From an uncultured Acetatifactor sp. (GTDB lineage Bacteria; Bacillota; Clostridia; Lachnospirales; Lachnospiraceae), in the NCBI GenBank assembly GCA_947624245.1, contig CANQJL010000002.1, positions 1 through 64,000 of the forward strand: a stretch of DNA of 64,000 bases. The letters are read 5' to 3'. The notes under the pieces were generated by a model, which worked only from the letters and a program-made list of their open reading frames with translations, searched no databases and had not been told where the DNA came from. This document shows positions 9,692 to 18,794 of the stretch, piece after piece; within the stretch, counting starts at the first letter, position 1; every line of letters begins with the position of its first letter. The position numbers and the translations under genes are program-made.

Positions 9692-10402
9692 ATGGAAAGC
9701 AAATATCGCATTTTGGTAGTGGAAGACGACAGGGAGATCAGGGAGGGAATTGAAATCTATCTGCGCAATCAGGGCTATGAGGTGTTTCAGGCCGCGGACG
9801 GCGAGGAGGGTCTCAAGGTGATCGCCGAGCAGGAGCTGCATCTGGCCATCGTGGATATCATGATGCCTGTTATGGACGGCGTGACGATGCTGATGAAGCT
9901 GCGGGCCATGGACTATGAATTTCCCGTGATCATGCTTTCGGCGAAATCCGAGGAGGTGGATAAGATCATGGGGCTCAACATGGGGGCAGATGACTATGTG
10001 ACAAAGCCGTTCACGCCCCTTGAGCTTTTGGCGAGAGTCAATTCGCATCTGCGCCGTTATTCAAAGTATCTGTCCGCGGTGAACAAAGAGGGCGGGAGAG
10101 AACACGTCTATCAGATCGGAGGACTGGAGCTGAACGAGGACACTGTGGAGGTGGCTGTGGACGGGGAACCGGTAAAGCTGACGCCCATGGAATTTAAGAT
10201 AGTGCAGCTTCTGATCAAGAATCCGGGCAGGGTCTTTTCGTCAGATGAGATCTATGAGCGGATCTGGAACGAGAAGGCGGTGAATACGGATACCATCATG
10301 GTGCATGTGAGGAATATCAGAGAGAAAATAGAGATCGATCCCAAGAATCCAAAGTATCTGAAGGTGGTGTGGGGCGTGGGCTATAAGATCGATCGGCAGT
10401 AG
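9692..10402 (+). CDS. OmpR/PhoB-family response regulator
   Basis: 236 residues. The receiver domain (about 5-118) has acidic-pocket residues E11-D12-D13, phosphoacceptor D55 in VDIMMPVMDG, and the conserved lysine in DDYVTKPF. The C-terminal winged-helix DNA-binding domain (about 135-235) has LTPMEFKIVQLLIKNPGRVFSS and VRNIREKIE. GAGGGG lies six bases before ATG 9692; the longer in-frame opening from 9542 is not needed. It is 38 bases ahead of the sensor kinase, its evident partner. The regulated genes are not identifiable here. Confidence 0.92.
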   Translation: MESKYRILVVEDDREIREGIEIYLRNQGYEVFQAADGEEGLKVIAEQELHLAIVDIMMPVMDGVTMLMKLRAMDYEFPVIMLSAKSEEVDKIMGLNMGADDYVTKPFTPLELLARVNSHLRRYSKYLSAVNKEGGREHVYQIGGLELNEDTVEVAVDGEPVKLTPMEFKIVQLLIKNPGRVFSSDEIYERIWNEKAVNTDTIMVHVRNIREKIEIDPKNPKYLKVVWGVGYKIDRQ

Positions 10403-10440
10403 GCGTTTTTTCAGGGCGCTGCCCGGAACGGAGAGGCATA

Positions 10441-12831
10441 ATGGCATGGTATAAAAATGCAAAAACCGAGAATGCAGACAAAGACGGGACTCACTCAAAT
10501 GCCCTGTGGGTATGGAGAGGAATTTTGGTATGCTTCCTGTGCGCCGTGATATTTTCCATGCTGTACGGAATGTTCCGCGCCAAGGTGGCGGAGCAGCTGG
10601 AACTGCATCTGGAGACGGAGGCCAACGCGGGCTGGCTCTATCAGAATACATTTCTCCTGTACAGGGATCTCTACAATCGGCAGGGACGGGTGCAGAAGGA
10701 TTACAGGGAGATATATCTGGAGCCGGACGCAGGGTACGAATGGATCATGGACGAAGGTCTGCTAGAGAGATATGCGGAGAATGAGGAAGCATATGAGGAT
10801 TCGGCAGGCGGAGAAGACAGGCAGAGAGTGCAGGAGGGGGATCTGGATTATCTGAGCGCGGAGCTTGCGATGTTCGACAGTGTCTTTCAGGGGCTGGAGG
10901 GAGACTTCGGCTTGCTGAACAGTCTGTACAATTACCGTATTCAGGATAACGGCACAGGGTATTATATTACCAACATGACCGAAGAAGAGCTGGCAAAACA
11001 GGGGCAGGACGACGTTTTCCGTGTGAGCTATGTGTTCGACAGCGCGGGGAACGCCTCCGTGGAGGATATCCTGTTCCAAAACGGCGACGTGACGCTGCTT
11101 CGGCGCACGGCCGCTCAGGCGTTAAAGAACACTCAGAGATTTGATACCGCCATGATCTCTTATGACAGATACGGAACGATAAGAGGACCCAGAGACTGTA
11201 CCGTCACCTATTCCGTTACCGCAGAAAAATGGAACCAAAATATCCGGCAGCAATACGGCTTCAGAACCTATGAAATTTTTGGGGAGTTTGGGTATTACAC
11301 CGGACACGGAGACGAACTGAAGTGTTATGGGGTGATGCGCCATGACAGCAGCACGGGCTATTGGAGTTATCTGGACGTAGGAGTGGGCGGATATCTCACA
11401 TTGTTTTGGGCTGCCGTGCTTTTGATGGGCTGTTTTCTTCCGATTCTGGGAAAGACCGCGCCATGGCGAGGCAGGGGCGTGTGCGGCCGGTGCCCGGAAT
11501 TTCTGATTATTGCAGGCTTCCTCATGCTGCTGGCCGCTGCGCCGATGGTGTACATGGTCGCGGGCGTGGCAAGCGGTCAGGCGGTAGAGAATCTGGGCGG
11601 CTGGCATCGGTTCGTATCACCGGTATTTGATACGGTGCTGGTCTGGACGGGAAATTTCCTGCTCTTAACAATCTATTTTTTCAGTGCATGGTATCTTGGA
11701 GTCTGTGCCAGAGCGGTACGGGAGACGGGGATAAAGACATACGTGAAGCAGCGCAGCATGATTTATCGGTTCTTCCCGCTGGCAAAGAGAAAGTTCGCAG
11801 AGCTGTTCGACTTTTTCCTGCACGTGGATCTGACAGGGAAGACAAATGGCATCATTCTGAAAATGGTTGCCGTGAATGCCCTGATCCTCTTCGTGATATC
11901 TTCGCTGTGGCTGGGGGGGCTGGCAGTGGTGATTCCCTATTCCGCAGCTCTGTATGTGGTCTTAAGAAAATATGTAAACGCCCTGCAGAAGCGCTACCAG
12001 ATCCTGCTGAAGGCGGTGGACGAAATGGCTGAGGGAAATCTGAATGTGAGCATTGAAGAGGATCTGGGTATCTTTGAACCGTTTAAGCTGCAGATGATCA
12101 AGATTCAGGAAGGGTTTAAAAAAGCAGTGGATGAGGAAGTGAAGAGCCAGCGAATGAAGGCGGAGCTGATCACCAATGTGTCCCATGACCTGAAAACGCC
12201 TCTCACGGCCATTATAACCTATGTAAATCTCCTGAAGGATCCGGGGCTGACGGAGGAGCAGCGCAGGGAATATCTTGACACGCTGGAGCGAAAGTCCCTG
12301 CGTCTGAAGGTGCTCATTGAGGATCTGTTTGAGGTGAGCAAGGCGAATTCCGGAAATATCACGTTGAATCTCATGGCGGTGGACATTGTGAATCTGATCC
12401 GGCAGGTACATTTTGAGATGAAGGATAAGCTGGACGAGGCGGGGTTAGATGTGAGAATGAGCCTGCCCGATGAAAAGATAATCCTTTCTCTGGACAGTCA
12501 GAAGACCTATCGGATCTATGAGAACCTGTTGGGGAACGTGGCGAAATACGCGCTGCGCGGCACCAGAGTCTACGTGAACGGCTTTGAAATAAACGACACG
12601 GTCGTCATAACTATCAAGAACATATCCGCCAAGGAATTGACTGTGGACGCTTCGGAGCTCTCCGAACGGTTCGTCAGGGGGGATATTGCAAGAAATACGG
12701 AGGGCAGCGGTCTGGGCCTTGCCATTGCCAAAAGCTTTACGGAGCTGCAGGGAGGCGTTCTGGAGCTTGAGGTGGACGGAGATCTGTTCAAGGCGACTAC
12801 CGTTTTCCCGAGACAGGGCGGCAGGGCGTAA
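10441..12831 (+). CDS. Membrane sensor histidine kinase
   Basis: 796 residues. A transmembrane helix near 25-47 precedes a large extracytoplasmic sensor region (about 48-315). Four further hydrophobic segments follow between about 318 and 510. Then come a HAMP-like linker, the dimerisation/phosphoacceptor domain with H582 in NVSHDLKTPL, and the ATPase domain with N-box ENLLGNVAKYA and G-box GSGLGLAIAKS. It autophosphorylates and should transfer phosphate to the adjacent OmpR-type regulator. Multi-helix insertions between sensor domain and kinase are seen in clostridial kinases of unknown ligand. GAGAGG lies six bases before ATG. Confidence 0.92.
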   Translation: MAWYKNAKTENADKDGTHSNALWVWRGILVCFLCAVIFSMLYGMFRAKVAEQLELHLETEANAGWLYQNTFLLYRDLYNRQGRVQKDYREIYLEPDAGYEWIMDEGLLERYAENEEAYEDSAGGEDRQRVQEGDLDYLSAELAMFDSVFQGLEGDFGLLNSLYNYRIQDNGTGYYITNMTEEELAKQGQDDVFRVSYVFDSAGNASVEDILFQNGDVTLLRRTAAQALKNTQRFDTAMISYDRYGTIRGPRDCTVTYSVTAEKWNQNIRQQYGFRTYEIFGEFGYYTGHGDELKCYGVMRHDSSTGYWSYLDVGVGGYLTLFWAAVLLMGCFLPILGKTAPWRGRGVCGRCPEFLIIAGFLMLLAAAPMVYMVAGVASGQAVENLGGWHRFVSPVFDTVLVWTGNFLLLTIYFFSAWYLGVCARAVRETGIKTYVKQRSMIYRFFPLAKRKFAELFDFFLHVDLTGKTNGIILKMVAVNALILFVISSLWLGGLAVVIPYSAALYVVLRKYVNALQKRYQILLKAVDEMAEGNLNVSIEEDLGIFEPFKLQMIKIQEGFKKAVDEEVKSQRMKAELITNVSHDLKTPLTAIITYVNLLKDPGLTEEQRREYLDTLERKSLRLKVLIEDLFEVSKANSGNITLNLMAVDIVNLIRQVHFEMKDKLDEAGLDVRMSLPDEKIILSLDSQKTYRIYENLLGNVAKYALRGTRVYVNGFEINDTVVITIKNISAKELTVDASELSERFVRGDIARNTEGSGLGLAIAKSFTELQGGVLELEVDGDLFKATTVFPRQGGRA

Positions 12832-12846
12832 GACCTGCCGACCTGT

Positions 12847-12929
12847 GAACCGTGCGGCGCAGGCAGCCTTATATTTCCGTACTGCATGGAGGGCACGTAC
12901 ACGGAACCGTTCGCGGTGCAGGCAGCCTT
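12847..12929. repeat. Pair of about 25 bp direct repeats
   Basis: The sequence GAACCGT(T/-)(C/-)GCGG(C/T)GCAGGCAGCCTT occurs at 12847-12870 and 12904-12929, with two extra bases in the second copy. They lie in the 255-base gap between the kinase gene and leuC, where no gene is seen. A weak inverted repeat CCGT...ACGG lies between them. Confidence 0.6.
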
Positions 12930-12989
12930 TTGCTCCGCGTGCGCCATATGCCTTCATAAGAGAGATTAACATAAATCAATAACTTATAT

Positions 12990-13018
12990 TTGAAGAATGT
13001 CCTTTTCTGTGTTATCAT
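12990..13018 (+). promoter_or_regulatory. Promoter for leuCD
   Basis: TTGAAG (12990-12995), 17 bases, TATCAT (13013-13018). The leader to the leuC start is about 62 bases, too short for a T-box. Confidence 0.5.
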
Positions 13019-13086
13019 GGATTTTGCACAACGGATAGGAAGCAAGCAGTGCAGACATACATTTCGGGAAAGGAAGATTGCAGCAT

Positions 13087-14355
13087 ATGGGAATGACAAT
13101 GACGCAGAAGATTCTTGCCGCGGCGGCGGGTCTGGACAAGGTAGAGGCCGGACAGCTGATCGAGGCGGATCTTGATCTGGTGCTGGGAAACGATATCACC
13201 AGCCCCGTGGCCATTAAGGAAATGGAAAAATTTACCGTAAAAGGCGTGTTCGATAAGGACAAGATCGCATTGGTGCCCGATCACTTTGTGCCGAACAAGG
13301 ACATCAAGTCCGCCGAGCACTGCAAATGCGTCAGAGAGTTCGCCAAAAGGAATGAGATCACGAACTACTTTGAAGTGGGTGAGATGGGCATTGAGCATGC
13401 GCTGCTGCCCGAAAAAGGACTTACCGTGGCGGGCGACGTGATCATCGGCGCGGATTCCCACACCTGCACCTACGGCGCGCTGGGGGCTTTCTCCACGGGC
13501 GTGGGCAGCACCGATATGGCGGCCGGCATGGCCACCGGAAAGGCGTGGTTCAAGGTGCCTGCGGCCATTAAGTTCAATCTGACGGGCAAGCCTTCCAAAT
13601 GGGTCAGCGGCAAAGATGTGATCCTGCACATCATCGGCATGATCGGAGTGGACGGCGCCCTGTACAAGTCTATGGAATTCGTGGGGGACGGTATAGGGAA
13701 TCTTTCCATGGATGACCGTTTCACCATTGCCAATATGGCGATCGAGGCCGGCGGAAAGAACGGTATCTTTCCCGTGGACGCTCTGGCGGAGCAGTATATG
13801 AAGGAGCATTCCTCCAGGAGCTATAAGATTTACGAGGCGGATGACGATGCGGTCTACGACGAGGAGTACACCATCGACCTGAGTACCCTGCGTCCTACCG
13901 TCTCTTTCCCGCATCTGCCGGAGAATACCCATACTCTGGACGAGATCGGAGCCATGGAGCCGATCGCCGTCGATCAGGTAGTGATAGGCTCCTGCACCAA
14001 CGGGCGTCTGAACGACCTGCGCATTGCCGCCGAGGTACTGAAGGGAAAGCATGTGGCAAAGGGTATGCGCTGCATTGTGATTCCTGCCACGCAGGCAATT
14101 TACATGCAGGCTATGGAAGAAGGCCTGTTAAAGACCTTTATCGAGGCCGGCGCCATTGTCAGTACGCCCACCTGCGGTCCCTGTCTGGGAGGCTATATGG
14201 GTATTCTGGCGGAGGGAGAGCGCTGTGTCTCCACCACCAACCGCAACTTTGTGGGAAGAATGGGTCATGTGACCTCCGAAATCTATCTGGCAAGTCCTGC
14301 GGTGGCCGCAGCCAGTGCCATCGCCGGAGTGATCTGCGGGCCGGAAAGCATATAG
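13087..14355 (+). CDS. leuC: 3-isopropylmalate dehydratase, large subunit
   Basis: 422 residues; with LeuD it interconverts 2- and 3-isopropylmalate in leucine synthesis, using a 4Fe-4S cluster. Aconitase-type cluster cysteines lie in [10 protein letters not shown] and in [10 protein letters not shown]; the substrate/cluster region [15 protein letters not shown] is near residue 125. The length of about 420 fits the shorter LeuC/homoaconitase-like type rather than the 466-residue E. coli type. Of several nearby in-frame starts (TTG 13078, ATG 13087, 13093, 13099), 13087 fits the AAAGGA site best, though spacing is long, so the first residues are uncertain. leuD follows 30 bases later. leuA and leuB are not in this window. 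Confidence 0.92.
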   Translation: MGMTMTQKILAAAAGLDKVEAGQLIEADLDLVLGNDITSPVAIKEMEKFTVKGVFDKDKIALVPDHFVPNKDIKSAEHCKCVREFAKRNEITNYFEVGEMGIEHALLPEKGLTVAGDVIIGADSHTCTYGALGAFSTGVGSTDMAAGMATGKAWFKVPAAIKFNLTGKPSKWVSGKDVILHIIGMIGVDGALYKSMEFVGDGIGNLSMDDRFTIANMAIEAGGKNGIFPVDALAEQYMKEHSSRSYKIYEADDDAVYDEEYTIDLSTLRPTVSFPHLPENTHTLDEIGAMEPIAVDQVVIGSCTNGRLNDLRIAAEVLKGKHVAKGMRCIVIPATQAIYMQAMEEGLLKTFIEAGAIVSTPTCGPCLGGYMGILAEGERCVSTTNRNFVGRMGHVTSEIYLASPAVAAASAIAGVICGPESI

Positions 14356-14385
14356 TTTTTATTTACGGAAAGGTATGGTTGTGAT

Positions 14386-14871
14386 ATGAACGCAAAAGGA
14401 ACAGTTTTTAAATACGGTGACAACGTCGATACCGACGTGATCATTCCCGCCAGATATCTGAATTCCTCCGATCCCGCAGAGCTGGCGGAGCACTGCATGG
14501 AGGATATTGATGCAGATTTTGTCAAGAAGGTGCAAAAGGGAGACATTATTGTTGCCGAGAAGAATTTCGGCTGCGGTTCCTCCAGAGAACATGCGCCCAT
14601 CGCCATCAAGGCCGCAGGCGTAAGCTGCGTTATCGCGGAGACCTTCGCCCGCATCTTTTACCGCAACGCCATCAATATCGGGCTGCCTATCATTGAATGT
14701 CCGGAGGCCAGCAAGGGAATCGAGGCCGGCGACGAGGTGGAGGTGGACTTTGATACGGGAATCATTACCGATCTGACCAAAGGCACCTCGTTCCGAGGTC
14801 AGGCGTTTCCGGAATTCATGCAGAAGATCATTGCTTCGGAGGGACTGATCAATTACATTAACAATAAGTGA
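14386..14871 (+). CDS. leuD: 3-isopropylmalate dehydratase, small subunit
   Basis: 161 residues; the swivel domain partner of LeuC. The hallmark motifs are [15 protein letters not shown] at the N-terminus and [11 protein letters not shown] near residue 63, with [19 protein letters not shown] after it. Length is typical of the short LeuD type paired with short LeuC. It is 30 bases after leuC with an AAGG-type site, and is the last gene of this unit. A weak hairpin (CACCCTGCC ATT GGCGGGGTG) lies about 40 bases past the stop. Confidence 0.93.
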   Translation: MNAKGTVFKYGDNVDTDVIIPARYLNSSDPAELAEHCMEDIDADFVKKVQKGDIIVAEKNFGCGSSREHAPIAIKAAGVSCVIAETFARIFYRNAINIGLPIIECPEASKGIEAGDEVEVDFDTGIITDLTKGTSFRGQAFPEFMQKIIASEGLINYINNK

Positions 14872-15020
14872 TCCTGCGGACGAGGACGATGTTACGGAGA
14901 GCACCCTGCCATTGGCGGGGTGTTTCAAACTGTCCGGAGTATAAAGAAAAATCGCGGAACGCTCTGGCGGCCAATCGCGGGTGCTCTGCGGACAGCGGCA
15001 GGTTTGGAGATGATAAAGCT

Positions 15021-16379
15021 ATGGGAAAAGAAGATAAAAAGTACGAGATTGATATGTGCAACGGCCCTCTCTTCGGAAAGATACTGATCTTTTACATTCC
15101 GTTGATGCTTTCCGGCATTCTGCAGCTTCTCTTCAACGCTGCGGATATTGTGGTGGTGGGACGTTTCGCGGGAAGCGATTCTCTGGCGGCGGTAGGCGCC
15201 ACCAGCGCCCTGACCAATCTGATCGTCAATCTCTTTATCGGCCTGTCCGTGGGCGCAAATGTGCTGGTGGCACATTTCTACGGAGCGGGGCAGAGGGAAG
15301 AACTGAAAAGTATGGTGCAGACGGCGGTGGCCACTGCGGCCGTGGGCGGTGTGATTCTGACCGTCGTGGGCGTCTTGGCGTCACAGCCGGCCTTAAGCCT
15401 CATGGGAACTCCGGACAACGTGATCTCGCAGGCCGTTCTGTATATGCGGATCTATTTCCTGGGTATGCCCTTTATGATGGTCTACAATTTCGGCAGCGCG
15501 GTGCTGCGGGCGGTGGGAGATACCAAGCGTCCCCTGTACTACCTGTTGATTGCGGGAATGGTGAACGTCGCCCTAAATCTGTTCCTGGTGATCGTATTTT
15601 CACTGGGGGTTGCCGGCGTGGCGATTGCCACCGTGATCTCCCAGGGGATATCGGCCGCGCTGGTAGTCCGCTGTCTTGCGCGGTCGGACAGCGCCTACAG
15701 GCTGGTCCTGCAGGGCATCAGGATAACGCCCGACAAGCTGATAAAGATGTTCCAGATCGGTATGCCTGCCGGACTTCAGGGAGCTCTGTTCTCCATTTCC
15801 AACGTGTTGATCCAGTCCTCCGTAAACAGCTTCGGTTACATAGCAATGGCGGGCAACACGGCCGCGAGCAATATCGAGGGATTTGTGTATACGGCCATGA
15901 ATTCCTTCCACCAGACGGCCATCAGCTTCTGCGGGCAGAACTACGGCGCAATGAAGTTTCGGAGAGTGGGGAAGGTGACGGCTGTCTGCCTCGGACTGGT
16001 GACCGTGGTAGGGCTGCTCATGGGTAACGGCGCATACTTCGGCGGAAATGTCTTGCTGCGTCTTTATTCTTCCGATGAGGAAGTGATACGCTACGGCATA
16101 CTGCGTATGTTATATATCTGCGTGCCCTATTTCCTGTGCGGGATCATGGACGTGATGGTGGGCGCCCTGCGGGGAATCGGTTACTCTATTATGCCTATGC
16201 TGGTGTCGCTGACCGGCGCCTGCCTGTTCCGGGTGGTGTGGATCTACACGGCGTTTCGGCAGGTGCCTACTCTTCAATGCCTATATATTTCTTATCCCAT
16301 AAGCTGGGCCCTTACGTTTCTGGTCCATCTGGCCTGCTTCGGGGTGGTGTATCATAAGCTGCTGGCCTCTCAATCTTAA
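15021..16379 (+). CDS. MATE-family efflux transporter
   Basis: 452 residues with about twelve hydrophobic segments arranged as two similar halves. Family signature pieces include FNAADIVVVGRFAGSDSLAAVG near the N-terminus, GTPDNVISQAVLYMRI, and in the second half NIEGFVYTAMNSFHQTAISFCGQNYGA. Such proteins are cation-coupled exporters of drugs or metabolites; the substrate cannot be read from sequence. ATG 15021 is preferred over the longer opening from 14868 because GGAG lies 11 bases upstream and homologues begin with a short polar stretch before NGPLFGKIL. It stands alone between leuD and ruvA. Confidence 0.9.
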   Translation: MGKEDKKYEIDMCNGPLFGKILIFYIPLMLSGILQLLFNAADIVVVGRFAGSDSLAAVGATSALTNLIVNLFIGLSVGANVLVAHFYGAGQREELKSMVQTAVATAAVGGVILTVVGVLASQPALSLMGTPDNVISQAVLYMRIYFLGMPFMMVYNFGSAVLRAVGDTKRPLYYLLIAGMVNVALNLFLVIVFSLGVAGVAIATVISQGISAALVVRCLARSDSAYRLVLQGIRITPDKLIKMFQIGMPAGLQGALFSISNVLIQSSVNSFGYIAMAGNTAASNIEGFVYTAMNSFHQTAISFCGQNYGAMKFRRVGKVTAVCLGLVTVVGLLMGNGAYFGGNVLLRLYSSDEEVIRYGILRMLYICVPYFLCGIMDVMVGALRGIGYSIMPMLVSLTGACLFRVVWIYTAFRQVPTLQCLYISYPISWALTFLVHLACFGVVYHKLLASQS

Positions 16380-16438
16380 GGGTTCCTTAAAATCTGCCTA
16401 AATCTGCGCCCATCAATTCTTAATAATTCGGGAAGCTC

Positions 16439-16467
16439 TTGAAACATATGTTCGCATGTGATAAAAT
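16439..16467 (+). promoter_or_regulatory. Promoter of ruvAB with LexA (SOS)-like box
   Basis: TTGAAA (16439-16444), 17 bases ending in TGA, TAAAAT (16462-16467): a good extended -10 promoter. Within it, 16441-16454 reads GAAAC-ATAT-GTTCG. This matches the Firmicute LexA/DinR box CGAAC-RNRY-GTTCG at 12 of 14 positions. ruvAB is a known SOS target in Bacillus, so repression by LexA is likely. Confidence 0.7.
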
Positions 16468-16550
16468 AACAGGGTGAACACCGATGACGCTTGCGCCGGT
16501 CGGTGTTTGACGGGAAATCCATCGGGGCGGCAGCCGAGACGGGAGACAAA

Positions 16551-17162
16551 ATGATAGCATATGTGCAGGGAATTATAGAAGATATCGCAGACGACAATGT
16601 GGTGGTGGACGTGGGCGGCGTCGGCATGAACGTAAAGATCTCCGCGGATACGGCGGCCAGGCTTCCGGGGATCGGAGAGCCCGTGAAGCTCTATACCTAC
16701 ACCAGTGTCCGAGAGGACGCCTTTTGGCTGTACGGCTTCTTAAGCCGCAACGATTTGGAGATATTTAAGCGCTGCATTACCGTAAGCGGCATCGGCCCTA
16801 AGGGGGCGTTGTCCATTCTCGCCGTGCTGGACGCGGATTCCCTGCGGTTCGCCATTGTGTCGGGTGATGCAAAGGCTATCGCGAAGGCGCCGGGCATCGG
16901 CATCAAGACGGCGGAGAGACTGATTCTGGAGCTGAAGGGCAAGCTGGATATCGACGATGCCCTGATAAGCAGAGAGGCCGCCGCCTACGGCGCGGAGCAC
17001 GCCGTCTCGGCGGATACCCCTCAGAAGGCGGAGGCGGTGGAAGCGCTTGTGGCGCTGGGTTACAATCAGGCACAGGCCGTGAAGGCTGTGAATGCGATCG
17101 AGAATATTGAGCAGATGGATTCCGGCGCAGTGCTGAAGGCCGCGCTGAAGTTCTTATTCTAG
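16551..17162 (+). CDS. ruvA: Holliday junction branch-migration protein RuvA
   Basis: 203 residues; tetramer that binds four-way junctions and loads RuvB. The N-terminal OB domain covers about 1-62 (MIAYVQGIIEDI; DVGGVGMNVKI). Two helix-hairpin-helix motifs follow (GIGPKGALSIL and APGIGIKTAERLILELKGK). The C-terminal domain III (about 155-203) contains ALVALGYNQAQAVKAV. ATG 16551 follows GGGAGA by four bases; the extra 20 codons of the longer reading frame do not match the family. ruvB follows after 18 bases. Confidence 0.95.
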   Translation: MIAYVQGIIEDIADDNVVVDVGGVGMNVKISADTAARLPGIGEPVKLYTYTSVREDAFWLYGFLSRNDLEIFKRCITVSGIGPKGALSILAVLDADSLRFAIVSGDAKAIAKAPGIGIKTAERLILELKGKLDIDDALISREAAAYGAEHAVSADTPQKAEAVEALVALGYNQAQAVKAVNAIENIEQMDSGAVLKAALKFLF

Positions 17163-17180
17163 GAAAGGAACGTTTCCCTT

Positions 17181-18173
17181 ATGCCAAAGAGAATGATCGA
17201 CACCGATGTCACCGAGGAAGATATGCGGCTCGAAGGTTCCCTTCGCCCCAAGAAGCTGGATGACTATATCGGACAGACCAAGGTAAAGGAAAATCTCAAG
17301 ATATATATCGAGGCTGCAAAGCAGAGGAAGGAAGCGCTTGACCATGTGCTTTTCTACGGTCCGCCCGGCCTGGGAAAGACCACTCTGGCTGGCATTATCG
17401 CCAATGAAATGGGCGTGCACGTGAAGGTCACCAGCGGTCCCGCGATTGAAAAGCCGGGGGAGATGGCGGCTATTCTGAACAATCTGGCGGAGGGGGATCT
17501 GCTCTTTGTGGACGAGATCCACCGCCTGAACCGTCAGGTGGAGGAAGTGCTTTACCCCGCCATGGAGGATTACTGCATCGACATTATGATCGGCAAGGGC
17601 TCCACGGCCCGTTCCGTGCGGCTGGATCTGCCTAAGTTCACGCTGGTGGGCGCCACCACCAGAGCAGGGCTTTTGACGGCGCCGTTGCGCGATCGGTTCG
17701 GTATGCTCTATCACCTGGAGTTCTATACGGTGGAGGAGCTGCAGACGATCATTCTGCATTCCTCGAGGATCCTTGATGTGGAGGTGGAGCCCGCAGGAGC
17801 GATGGAGATGGCCAGACGCAGCAGGGGGACTCCGAGACTGGCGAACCGTATCCTGAAGCGTGTTCGGGATTTCGCTCAGGTGAAATACGACGGCGTGATC
17901 ACGGAGGAGGTCGCGAGAACGGCCCTTGATCTGATGGACGTGGACAAGCTGGGTCTGGACCATATCGACAGAAATATCCTTTTGACCATGATAAATAAAT
18001 TTGACGGCGGCCCCGTGGGACTTGACACGCTGGCGGCTGCAATCGGGGAGGATTCGGGCACCATTGAAGACGTGTACGAACCTTATCTGATCAAGAACGG
18101 CTTTCTCAACCGCACGCCCAGAGGGCGCGTGGTGACGGATCTTGCGTATCGTCATCTGGGACTGGGGTTGTGA
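17181..18173 (+). CDS. ruvB: Holliday junction helicase motor RuvB
   Basis: 330 residues; hexameric AAA+ ATPase driving branch migration with RuvA. Walker [10 protein letters not shown] near residue 57, Walker [11 protein letters not shown] near 107, sensor [10 protein letters not shown], arginine-finger region PLRDRFGM, and a C-terminal winged helix ending [13 protein letters not shown]. Length is typical. It is co-transcribed with ruvA, so the LexA-like box upstream should control both. Confidence 0.97.
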   Translation: MPKRMIDTDVTEEDMRLEGSLRPKKLDDYIGQTKVKENLKIYIEAAKQRKEALDHVLFYGPPGLGKTTLAGIIANEMGVHVKVTSGPAIEKPGEMAAILNNLAEGDLLFVDEIHRLNRQVEEVLYPAMEDYCIDIMIGKGSTARSVRLDLPKFTLVGATTRAGLLTAPLRDRFGMLYHLEFYTVEELQTIILHSSRILDVEVEPAGAMEMARRSRGTPRLANRILKRVRDFAQVKYDGVITEEVARTALDLMDVDKLGLDHIDRNILLTMINKFDGGPVGLDTLAAAIGEDSGTIEDVYEPYLIKNGFLNRTPRGRVVTDLAYRHLGLGL

Positions 18174-18250
18174 GGCGCGTGGGGTCATGCCCCGAGACCG
18201 GATTGCAGCACCGGAGCCGGAACAGCCGGAAGCCGGAACGCAATTTTTTC

Positions 18251-18279
18251 TTGCCTGTGACTGCGTTTTGCGATATAAT
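18251..18279 (+). promoter_or_regulatory. Promoter for zapA
   Basis: TTGCCT (18251-18256), 17 bases, perfect TATAAT (18274-18279). The leader to ATG 18331 is about 45 bases. Confidence 0.65.
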
Positions 18280-18330
18280 AAGCCAAAACAGATAACAAGC
18301 AAAGTACAGCTTTACAAAAGGAGTACGGAT

Positions 18331-18732
18331 ATGTCTTCCAAAACGGATACAGAGGTAATCATAGACGGCAAGGTCTTTACCCTGAGCGGATATGAGAGTG
18401 AGGAATATCTTCAGAAGGTCGCTTCCTACATCAACAACAAGATAGCCGAGTATAATAAGCTGGACAGCTATAAGAGGCAGCCCATGGAGACGCAGGGAGT
18501 GCTGCTTCAGCTGAACATTGCGGACGATTACTTTAAGGCAAAGAAGCAGATCGCCGTTCTCGAGGAGGAACTGCAGACCAAGGAGAAGGAACTGTATGAT
18601 TTAAAGCATGAGCTGATCTCTTCTCAGATCAAGCTGGAGAGCTCTCAGGAGCAGGTCAAGAGTCTGCAGCAGGAGCGCAACGACGACGCAAAGAAGATCG
18701 TGCAGTTGGAGACGGAACTGAAAAAGAAATGA
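18331..18732 (+). CDS. zapA: Cell division protein ZapA
   Basis: 133 residues; FtsZ-ring stabilising protein. The N-terminal ZapA domain (about 5-75: EVIIDGKVFTLSGYESEEYLQKVASYINNKI, split here by family-typical spacing) is followed by a long coiled coil from about 80 to the end. It is longer than the roughly 85-residue Bacillus ZapA, with an extended coiled-coil tail. AAAGGAG lies nine bases before ATG 18331; the longer frame from 18142 is rejected. It is followed by a terminator and a U32 protein gene, a common clostridial order. Confidence 0.85.
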   Translation: MSSKTDTEVIIDGKVFTLSGYESEEYLQKVASYINNKIAEYNKLDSYKRQPMETQGVLLQLNIADDYFKAKKQIAVLEEELQTKEKELYDLKHELISSQIKLESSQEQVKSLQQERNDDAKKIVQLETELKKK

Positions 18733-18740
18733 TAAGGCCG

Positions 18741-18768
18741 GCTGTCCGTGTGATCGGGCAGCTTTTCT
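18741..18768 (+). terminator. Terminator after zapA
   Basis: GCTGTCCG pairs with CGGGCAGC (one G-T pair) around a six-base loop, followed by TTTTCTGTT. The U32 gene starts only 27 bases later, so read-through may feed it. Confidence 0.6.
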
Positions 18769-18794
18769 GTTAATTGTGCCGGTTTGAGGAAGCT

